DNA of 64,000 nt from the IMG/VR virus record IMGVR_UViG_3300009154_002711, positions 91,515 to 155,514 of that record; one strand, 5' to 3'. This document shows positions 46,158 through 54,200 of this stretch, in pieces; position 1 is the first letter of the stretch; every line of letters starts with the position of its first letter. The notes under the pieces are model-generated. The model saw only the letters and a program-made list of their open reading frames with translations, did not search any database and was not told the DNA's origin. This stretch comes from a virus. The translations under genes and the position numbers were made by a program.

Positions 46158-46445
46158 ATGTTAATCATAACCAATAAGCCAGTTGAATTAGATATAACAT
46201 TACCTGCAGATACAGGAACTCCTTTAAGTATCTATACTCCAGATGTAAATACTAATGTTAGTGATGATTTAGATATTTATCTAAGCGGTATATCAAATGA
46301 TCCTCAGCAATGTTTACTAGAAATAATAAAGGATTGTTTACCTAACGCATATAAGAATGAGTTATTATTGAGTATTGATCAAACAAGATTAACTAATGCC
46401 GCCACAATAAATACCTTTGTGACTGGAGTATTAAATGCTAACTAG
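46158..46445 (+). CDS. Small protein upstream of terminase, unidentified
   Basis: 95 residues with an AACAGGAG ribosome binding site. Strands first (LIITNKPVELDITLPADTGT), then a helix with DPQQCLLEIIKDCLPNAYKN. It resembles small phage structural proteins of the FI/HII size class but no match is sure. It overlaps the next gene by 11 bases. Confidence 0.45.
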   Translation: MLIITNKPVELDITLPADTGTPLSIYTPDVNTNVSDDLDIYLSGISNDPQQCLLEIIKDCLPNAYKNELLLSIDQTRLTNAATINTFVTGVLNAN

Positions 46446-46785
46446 AGATATGTTAACTACACATGCGGTAAATACTTTAGAAGTATTATTACTTAATTAT
46501 GGTTCAGTAGATACTGCTTTAGAAGATCTAAACATGACTAAGGTTGCTTATATATTAGCTAACAATGGCCCTGTAAAATACATTCCTAAGAACAACCCCG
46601 TATTAAAAGTATCAGGAACTAGTTATAAAGTATTTAATATAGATGCCCAGTTAGTATATACAAACAATAGTAATGTGTTTGGTTTAAGTGAATACGAAAG
46701 ATTATTTATTAGAAATAGCGCGCCTGGGACTTTAATATATATTTACAGTAACGGCACAACAATTCTAGGAGTTATAGGAAGATAA
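46435..46785 (+). CDS. Small protein directly upstream of terminase, unidentified
   Basis: 116 residues. A helical N-terminus (TTHAVNTLEVLLLNYGSVDT) is followed by strands (NNPVLKVSGTSYKVFNIDAQ, GTLIYIYSNGTTILGVI). Small terminase often precedes the large subunit, but the protein shows no clear helix-turn-helix, so I leave it unassigned. Confidence 0.45.
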   Translation: MLTRDMLTTHAVNTLEVLLLNYGSVDTALEDLNMTKVAYILANNGPVKYIPKNNPVLKVSGTSYKVFNIDAQLVYTNNSNVFGLSEYERLFIRNSAPGTLIYIYSNGTTILGVIGR

Positions 46786-46789
46786 TTAA

Positions 46790-48592
46790 ATGGATAAAAC
46801 AACCAGTAAATTAGTTGATATGCAAAATAGTTTAATCTCTGCCTTAGAGAAGAAAGTTAATAAGGGGCAGAATTATAACATATTAGAATTTATTGAGAAT
46901 GTTTTAGAAACCCCAATAAGTAAACTTTATTTAGCTCAACGAGTAATCTTCAAAGCAGTATACAAATTACCATTTGATTCTGAAGAAGCCGCTTTAATGC
47001 AGCTTTGGGTAAGTAATAATAAAACTAACTGGAAAGAAATATCAGAAGAGCAGAATTGGAAAGTTATAAATATCCAAGCAGGGATGAGAAGTTCTAAAAG
47101 CTGGATGGCTGCGGCCATAGCTTTATATGAGTTCTATAAATGGCATAACATGGATAATCCCAGAGAATTTTATGGATTACTCCAAGGAGCTATTGTAATA
47201 ACTTGTTTAGCTACCACAGAAACCCAAGTAAAAGATACTATTTTTGGTAAGATAGTAAGCTTTTATGAAGGGTCTAGTTATTTTACAAATAATAATGAGA
47301 TTAGTAAGATTGACACTAGAGTTAGATCTAAGACTAAAGACATGGAGATTATAGCTGCCCCGGCTAACCCTTCAGCTCTTGTAGGAAAGACTTCTATAGT
47401 AGTCGTATTTGATGAAGCTTGTCGTATGCATGAACCTAATGCTTTAGGATCTGTAGAAGCTGTAAGAGCTTTATATACAAGTGTGCAGAAGTCTATTACC
47501 AACATATCCCACTTCTCTAAAGTAATCACTGTATCCAGTGCTTGGGAAAAGGGAGACTTTATGGAGTATTTAATAGAGAGAGATTGGGAGTATGCCGAGA
47601 GAGGATATTTATGCTTCAACTTATCTACATTAGATATAGCTAGTAGTAATGCTAATGTAGCCGCTGAAGTAGCCACTCAATTAGAAGTAGAACCTATTGC
47701 GGCACTTAGAGATTTCTATAATGTAAGGCCTGAATCTCAATCAGCATTCTTAGATCCTAATGAAGTAAACAAAGCTTTAATAAGCACACCAATGATATAT
47801 ACAACCCCTAAAGATATTACAGTTAATGAGCATACTTGGGTAGGTGTAGACTATGCTAATATACCTAAATTACATTTTAGTGAGATGTCATATATACATG
47901 GAGATCCTGGAGTAAGTGGAGATAGTTATGCAATAACTGTAGCTCGACCGGTATATATGGATGGCGTCTATAAATGCTTAATAGATTGTGTAATTACTTG
48001 GGTACCTACTAAAACTAAAACAGGTGTTAAGAAAGTTAGCTTTGATTCTGTAGAGCAAACTGTTATTGAGTTATGTAAGAAACGAAATGTAGGCGCAGTA
48101 ACTCTTGACCACTTCCAAGGAGAAGGCTTGATACAGAAGCTACAACTCTTAGGTATTAATGCTAGCGAAATGCACTTTAATAGAACTCAGCAGACTAATT
48201 TATATATGACTTTTAGACAATGGCTAAATGCCGGCCGCATTATATTACCAAAGGATATAGATGTTCCTCCTTATAATATCATGGTACAAGAGTTAAAAAG
48301 CCTGATGTTAATCGGGGGAACTAAAGTAGATCACCCTAAGACGGGTTCAAAGGATATTGCAGATACTATTGTAGGGGCATTATCGCACGTAGTAACTCAT
48401 GAAGCTAATTATCCTAGCGGTGGTACTACTAACAATGGTGCAGTTACTCTTGATAGAAGTATATTTTATACCGGGGGAATAATCTTAGCTAGAGAAGCGG
48501 CTATTCCCGCTAGACAAAACCCATTATTTAATAACAGACGGAGTGCATATGAGTCAGCAAATCTTACCAACTTTATGTCCCCTAATAGGTAA
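46790..48592 (+). CDS. terL: Terminase large subunit
   Basis: 600 residues. This ATPase-nuclease pumps DNA into the prohead and cuts the concatemer. The ATPase has a Walker A-type loop (AGMRSSKSW, K103), Walker B at SIVVVFDEAC (D208, E209) and a motif III-like KVITVSSAWEKGDF. The C-terminal RNase H-like nuclease has acids at D372 (YIHGDPGVSGDSYAI), D440 (TLDHFQGEG) and D522/D525 (SKDIADTIVGALSH). Length is normal for the family. It lies amid tail genes, far from portal and capsid, and no small subunit was found. It overlaps the next gene by about 44 bases. Confidence 0.9.
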   Translation: MDKTTSKLVDMQNSLISALEKKVNKGQNYNILEFIENVLETPISKLYLAQRVIFKAVYKLPFDSEEAALMQLWVSNNKTNWKEISEEQNWKVINIQAGMRSSKSWMAAAIALYEFYKWHNMDNPREFYGLLQGAIVITCLATTETQVKDTIFGKIVSFYEGSSYFTNNNEISKIDTRVRSKTKDMEIIAAPANPSALVGKTSIVVVFDEACRMHEPNALGSVEAVRALYTSVQKSITNISHFSKVITVSSAWEKGDFMEYLIERDWEYAERGYLCFNLSTLDIASSNANVAAEVATQLEVEPIAALRDFYNVRPESQSAFLDPNEVNKALISTPMIYTTPKDITVNEHTWVGVDYANIPKLHFSEMSYIHGDPGVSGDSYAITVARPVYMDGVYKCLIDCVITWVPTKTKTGVKKVSFDSVEQTVIELCKKRNVGAVTLDHFQGEGLIQKLQLLGINASEMHFNRTQQTNLYMTFRQWLNAGRIILPKDIDVPPYNIMVQELKSLMLIGGTKVDHPKTGSKDIADTIVGALSHVVTHEANYPSGGTTNNGAVTLDRSIFYTGGIILAREAAIPARQNPLFNNRRSAYESANLTNFMSPNR

Positions 48593-49496
48593 GTTTAATT
48601 ATCCAGATAATACTAATCTACCTATATTTAATCAAACTTATAATACACCCATATTAAATAGTGCCGGCTTACCTGTATTAGATTTATCAGGAAATGTAAT
48701 AACTAAAACGGCGCAGAAATTAGTATATGGGTTAGTAGTTAGAGTAATTACTCCAATACAATCATTTACTGTAGAGAATAGTTATCAAGATTATACAATA
48801 GACGCTACCTCAGGCTTCCTTAAATTAAGTCTATATCCTAATGATCCTGTCTATAATAACGATGCTAGTTATTATTGGGTAGAGTTTTATCTAACTGATA
48901 TAACCGGAAGAACTAATAACTTTTATAGTAGTAGAGCCAAATGGACTGTGCCGAATGCCCCTAATGCAACCACTATTACAGTTACTAGAACTGCAGGAAC
49001 TTATATAGATCCTCTAGGAGATTATCAAGTAGCCTTAACAGGTATTGTAGATAGTACGGGGTTAATTAACTATGTGCCTAATGTAGATTTCACATACAAT
49101 GAATACCAAATCTTCTGGTATAAACCTTATACACAAAGTTTCACTGTAAGTAGCGGGACTACATTTACTTTAACCACAGCCCCAACAGTAAATGCTTTAA
49201 ACAAAGTAGTAACAATTACTAGAAATGGATTATCTTATAAGTATGATTACGGAACCTACTGGACTATTAGTGGTAATACATTAAATTGGACCGGCACCGG
49301 AGCATTAGCAATTCAAAGTGGGGATACATTAGTAATTACTTGGAACGAACCCAGTACTAATCGACCCCCGAATAATTCTATATATACAGTAAGTTACACT
49401 CCTGCCATAGACATTGCTACTATAAGTGATCCTAATCAATTCTGGTTGAATAACTTATATGTATATCCATTAGCATTAACTAATGCACCATTTTAA
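48549..49496 (+). CDS. Beta-rich structural protein after terminase, unidentified
   Basis: 315 residues from ATG 48549, chosen over GTG 48543 because GGAG at 48540-48543 lies five bases before it. Residues about 45-140 resemble an Ig-like domain (ASYYWVEFYLTDITGRTN). The C-terminal part (YGTYWTISGNTLNWTGTG, PPNNSIYTVSYTPA) shares the motif PPxxxxYTVxYT with the DUF4815 fibre at 36212-41509. It is convergent with the next gene, only seven bases apart. Likely a surface or neck appendage protein. Confidence 0.5.
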   Translation: MSQQILPTLCPLIGKFNYPDNTNLPIFNQTYNTPILNSAGLPVLDLSGNVITKTAQKLVYGLVVRVITPIQSFTVENSYQDYTIDATSGFLKLSLYPNDPVYNNDASYYWVEFYLTDITGRTNNFYSSRAKWTVPNAPNATTITVTRTAGTYIDPLGDYQVALTGIVDSTGLINYVPNVDFTYNEYQIFWYKPYTQSFTVSSGTTFTLTTAPTVNALNKVVTITRNGLSYKYDYGTYWTISGNTLNWTGTGALAIQSGDTLVITWNEPSTNRPPNNSIYTVSYTPAIDIATISDPNQFWLNNLYVYPLALTNAPF

Positions 49497-49503
49497 CCAG
49501 TAT

Positions 49504-50259
49504 TTAGATCACCACATCTCTAGTAGCCACAAACACAGTTCTATAAATAGTATTAATACTACTACCACTAATACATTGTATTTCCAGACTATAATATTGG
49601 TCTGGAATAAACATAACTGTACCTATAGGAATAAATATTAAATTAGCCGAACCCGCAGCAGTAAAGTTATCTAATGCACTAGTAAGAATAGCAACTGTAT
49701 CTAGATTAGTACTTCTAATATCACCTTTCTTAATCTGCCCGATAAGTTGTGGGAAGGCTACAGTCATAGAAGTAGTGCTAGCAATAGCAGTAATTAATCT
49801 TCTTTGTCCTTGAATATCAATAGTCTGTCCCACTTTAAAGAAAGTAGTAAAAGTGGTACCAATACCAGTAACAGTAGTCTCTAACAAAGAAACCGTGCCT
49901 ACTCCTAGTTGTCTCTGGATACTATAAGCCGTTCCGGCGCTAACCGTCAGTGAAGTATTAATAGTTAAAGTAGTATTATTAGTAACCGCTGTTACCAGAG
50001 CAGAAACAGTTCCTATTTTTATATAGTTATTTATATTAAAGAAAGTAGTAAAGCTAGTACCAGTACCTGTAACAGTAGTACCAGAAACCGCTATAGTTCC
50101 CACTCCGGGAGTATTATCTAAATAATATGTAGTAGAACTCGCCACATTAACTGATAGCGCTGTAAAGCCGCTAAGAGCAACTTCTATAGTATCTCCTCTA
50201 AGAATGACATTACTTAAAGGTGTGATAGTTAAATCATTAGGTTTAACAATAAGTTTCAT
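49504..50259 (-). CDS. Minus-strand structural protein made of dispersed beta modules
   Basis: 251 residues from ATG 50259 with GGGA upstream. Residues 1-48 are a small strand domain (LTITPLSNVILRGDTIEVAL). Residues 52-117 and 119-169 are two tandem copies of the beta module found in the sheath, the 10488 protein and the DUF4815 fibre (TVTGTGTSFTTFFNINNYIK; TVTGIGTTFTTFFKVGQTID). The last 80 residues (IFIPIGTVMFIPDQYYSLEI) form another beta domain. It is isolated on the minus strand between plus-strand structural genes. Probably a fibre or decoration protein. Confidence 0.6.
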   Translation of the reverse strand: MKLIVKPNDLTITPLSNVILRGDTIEVALSGFTALSVNVASSTTYYLDNTPGVGTIAVSGTTVTGTGTSFTTFFNINNYIKIGTVSALVTAVTNNTTLTINTSLTVSAGTAYSIQRQLGVGTVSLLETTVTGIGTTFTTFFKVGQTIDIQGQRRLITAIASTTSMTVAFPQLIGQIKKGDIRSTNLDTVAILTSALDNFTAAGSANLIFIPIGTVMFIPDQYYSLEIQCISGSSINTIYRTVFVATRDVVI

Positions 50260-50330
50260 AGAATATCCCAAGTATTAATAATTTAATTATCACACACATT
50301 AACCTAGAAATGTCGGCAAAAGTATGTTAT

Positions 50331-50339
50331 TAATAGAAT
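50331..50339 (+). promoter_or_regulatory. TATA-like promoter candidate in divergent gap
   Basis: TAATAGAAT ends 21 bases before the 50361 start in the gap 50260-50360. GGCAAAAGTATGTTA just upstream resembles GCAAAAGTATGGTA in the other divergent gap near 582-595. Confidence 0.3.
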
Positions 50340-50360
50340 AGTCCTTTAGAGATTTTATAC

Positions 50361-50846
50361 ATGGCTATTTCATTAACAAGTAACGTATACGTTGGTCCAT
50401 ATCCCGAGAGTCCCAATGCATACGGCCGTACATCTGTCCAAGCTTTAGGAGATTTAATTGCTACCAGTGCTACAACTGCAATTGCAGCAGTAAATAAAGC
50501 AACTACTCTTCAACGTAATGCTGTTACAGTACAACCAGTAACAAACACCTTTGCTATTGATTTTAGTTTGGGTGATACTTTTATCCTAAACGTTGGAGCA
50601 GCTACTGGAAACATTACAGTTAGTTTTCCTACTAACGTTCCTACAAAAGCTGTTCAATTTAATATCTTATTTGTTCAGGGTAGTACCGCAAGAACAGTTA
50701 CCTTTACTGGTGCTTATAAAAACACTCCTACTTTAACTGCTTCTGCTAACGCACAAGACTTTGTTGAAGCAATTTACTTACCTGCTACTACACTTCCCAC
50801 AACTACAGCTAAAGTAATCTGTCAGAACACCCTAAACATTGCGTAA
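50361..50846 (+). CDS. Head- or tail-surface protein candidate
   Basis: 161 residues. A helical middle (LGDLIATSATTAIAAVNKA) is followed by a beta sandwich-like C-terminus (SLGDTFILNVGAATGNITV, FVEAIYLPATTLPTTTAKV). The strand pattern NxFAIDFSLGDTFILNVG is typical of phage decoration or fibre-tip domains. More balanced codons than neighbours suggest strong expression. No family is named. Confidence 0.5.
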   Translation: MAISLTSNVYVGPYPESPNAYGRTSVQALGDLIATSATTAIAAVNKATTLQRNAVTVQPVTNTFAIDFSLGDTFILNVGAATGNITVSFPTNVPTKAVQFNILFVQGSTARTVTFTGAYKNTPTLTASANAQDFVEAIYLPATTLPTTTAKVICQNTLNIA

Positions 50847-50874
50847 TTCTGATTTTAGTAGTTAGGAGTTTAAT

Positions 50875-51195
50875 ATGGTAGCACCTTTTCAATCCAATAT
50901 AACTGCTCCTGTAGCAGGTTCTGCTGCGCCCAGTTCAATAGCAACGCCTGTAAAACTAGCAGCTAACTTTACTCCTGTAAGTACATTAGTAATTACAGCT
51001 ATTAGACCTACTAGAGTAACTAATACAGGAACAGTTTATATAGGAATTTCTTCAACCAATGACACACAGTTAATACCATTAGCTCCTGGTGCATCTATCA
51101 CATTAAACTGTGGACCAAAGACATTACTAGATGTCTCCACATTATGGGTAGATGCCACAACTGCTACAGATGGAGTATGTTGGTTAGGAATCTAG
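50875..51195 (+). CDS. Small beta-barrel structural protein candidate
   Basis: 106 residues with TTAGGAG upstream. Strands throughout (STLVITAIRPTRVTNTGTVY, TQLIPLAPGASITLNCGPKT), with a layout typical of small phage head-tail or decoration proteins. It lies between a surface protein candidate and the tape-measure gene. Unidentified. Confidence 0.5.
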   Translation: MVAPFQSNITAPVAGSAAPSSIATPVKLAANFTPVSTLVITAIRPTRVTNTGTVYIGISSTNDTQLIPLAPGASITLNCGPKTLLDVSTLWVDATTATDGVCWLGI

Positions 51196-51216
51196 TTAAC
51201 ACAATTTATTCATAAT

Positions 51217-51248
51217 ATAATAGTATTACTATTTGAAATTACTATTAT
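51217..51248 (+). promoter_or_regulatory. AT-only hairpin over the tape-measure start codon, with TATA-like box
   Basis: TAATAGTA (51218-51225) is complementary to TACTATTA (51240-51247), whose last A is the first base of the start codon; one more A-T pair and a G.T pair extend it. No Shine-Dalgarno is present. The left arm plus one base (TAATAGTAT, 51218-51226) also lies exactly 20 bases before the ATG, the spacing of the other promoter boxes, so the repeat may be a promoter rather than an RNA structure. Confidence 0.4.
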
Positions 51249-54200
51249 GGCTAGTACAAATGAACAATTAAGAGCACTAGGAATAACAGGGGAGGTATAT
51301 AACACCTCCTCTCGTTCTAGTGTTCTTTTTACATCAAGAGGAACTAGCACAAAAGCATTTGATAGGTTACTAACTAACGGCAATAAAATAACTAATGTAT
51401 TACAATACCACATAAATCCTACAGGAGCATTAGGTGGAAAGCTAGTTAATAATGCTACTAATATTTATAGAGCAAATGATTATAATTCTAGACGCCACCC
51501 AGACAGTAGAATTAAACAAGTCCCTAATTATATAGAAGGACCAACTAGAGATAGTTATACTCACATTAAGTTGTATGGGGGCACCAAGACTTCCATGTTC
51601 AGTACTTCAGGTGCTGGAGGTGGAAATACTCAAGACTTTGGAGAAGAGAGTGAGATAAACCTAAACTATATTTCTCCTAAGCTAAATAATCTAGAACGGA
51701 CATTTGTTAAAGATTATTTAAGTGGCAATGCTAAAGATCAGTATCATGATAAAGATATAGCTTTATACTATCAAGATTATAAAACCCCTGGCATTAGTAC
51801 AGAAGAAGCTAAGTTAATTAACGCTGCCCAAAAGGGTGACACTATTAATATAGGTAGTGCCACTTTAAGTAGTAATAGTATTGTGGGTGCTGCACTAGAA
51901 GCTGCTTTAGCTAGGGGTGCACAAGTTAATATTGCTACTACCGTTGATGGAAGTAATACAACAACTACAGCAAGAACACTAAGTCACTATTCAAACTTAG
52001 GTGCAACAGTATTCCCTACTAATGTAGATGGAGTTATACTCCATGCTAACTTCTTAGGAATTAAATATAAGAATAAACCTGAAGTAAGTTTAATAACTTC
52101 TTTTAGAGCAAGTGCTAAGGCTCAAAGTACTTATGGAGAAACTCAAACTAACCTAGCCATAGAACTCCATGGAGCAGAAGCTTCCAGTATTAATAAATAT
52201 ATAAATTCTGTATTATTCAAACCAGGAAATGGCCAAGCACCCAGTGCTGTAGGAATTGGTAATAGATTAGCTGAACTGGGTAATTCAAATTATCTAAGCG
52301 CATTAGTTAATATGAGTGATGCAGTTAATGTTCTTTATACTATCCAAGCAGATATTAGTGGAGATTTATTAACCAGATATTACAGTGCTAATCAACAAGG
52401 ATTAACTGGTAGAGCCAGACAGATATATTTAACTCAACCCATCTTTACTGGAGAGCCTGTAGCAGAACAGTTATATTATGTAACTAGAGGAAGTGCTGCT
52501 CCTAGTTACGTTAAGGTATTAGATACTATTAGAAGTAGTCCAACTATTTATAATGCTATTAATGGATTTGTGAATCAAGCTGTAAGACCTAAAGATGAAA
52601 CAGCTTTTGGGGCATTTGCTTTTGGCTTCTTAGGGGGACAAGGAGGATTCTTTAAAGGAAATGAGAATCCTATTCTATCTATATTAGCGGCACCAGCAAG
52701 AGGAATAGATAATCTATTCCGGACTCAACGAGCGCCTTTTAATAATGGTGTTTATGGAGCATTAATAGCAGGTAGCATTGGTTCTATTACTGCAGGAGTT
52801 ATAGTAAGACAACGCTTTAATAATAATCTAGGATTTATAGCAGGAGCATTAATAGGGGGAAGTATTGGAGCAGCAATGAACCAAACTCCATCTAATATGT
52901 TTAGTACTCCTGGAGTTAAACTAATGGCATTAAACAAAGCTAATAAAGGAGATTTGCAAGATACTAATGCTCCCGGCCCAGCAGAAAGTCTTATTGGAAA
53001 TCTATTTAATTCTGTACAATCTGTAGGATTATCCGCATTAATGTATGGAATACAATCTAGAATTGCACCTTTAGTAATGGATTATATATTCCAAAGCAGT
53101 GCTACTACTGCAGCTTTGATGAATAATATTAGTGAAGATCTAAGTAAAATGCCTCCGGGTACTTCTAATGTATCTAAATTCTTTAGAAGTATTGGAGTCT
53201 TTGGTGCTAAAAGTGTTGGACTTGTTAATACTATTGGTAACTTAAATAGTATTCGTAGAGGAATTGCTATTGGTAACTTAGGATTATATGGATCCTTTGC
53301 TAGAGATCTCTTTGGATTAGATATGTTAGTCCAATTAAATAGACCTATAGGTAATGCTACAGGAAATTATACTCATGGAGTTGAAGTCTATCATAAAATA
53401 GGAGCTGAAAATCCTGGTGTTCTTATTAGACCAGGAGATGATTTTAGAGGTAAGTTAGATCCTATTTTAGATAAAGGTTATAATATCCAACTAAGTACAG
53501 TTTCAAGAGATCCTGAAATCTTACGTCAATATGGTAGAGGAATATTCCGGGAATCTAGTTCATCGGGGTTATTGGGAAGAGTTAATAAGAAAGTTATAGC
53601 AGAGGCGTTAAATACTATTCTAGACTTAAACTCCAGAATACATTTAAAAGATGGAACCTTTGGATTAGCACATACTACTTATGGTAGAGCATTTGGTACA
53701 GTAGACCAAGAGTTAACCGGAGACTTAAATACACGATTAAATACTGATATTGAAAGCTTTATTAAAACACATCATCCAACTGCTACCGTATTAGAAATAG
53801 CGGAAATAAAACGCAGGATAATATTTGGTAACGAAGTAGAGATAAATGGAAATAAAGTACGAGCACCAACTTATCAATACCTTACTGAGGCTGGTATAGA
53901 TAATATAGATAGATTGTTTGGATATTACAGACAAGGAATGAATATCTTAGGAGCTATTTATGTTAACCCCATGATATTTGCTCTCGGGAACAAACCAAAA
54001 GATACTTCATTAACCATTAAGGATTTACTAGCTGCTATTCAAGAAGGAACCTCTAATGTATTTGGATTACCTTTAAACTTATTTGATAATGATGATAAGT
54101 TAAAAGCACTATTTAAAAGTAATAATGATGAGGGGCCTCTTAAATACTTTAGTAGTAAAGGCAAAGCCATTATTCAATTGTTTCTACAAGATGCTAGTAA

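Noticed and set aside
46158-46785. Small terminase assignment for one of the two small genes
   Set aside because: Neither shows a helix-turn-helix or the usual oligomerisation pattern; position alone is not enough.
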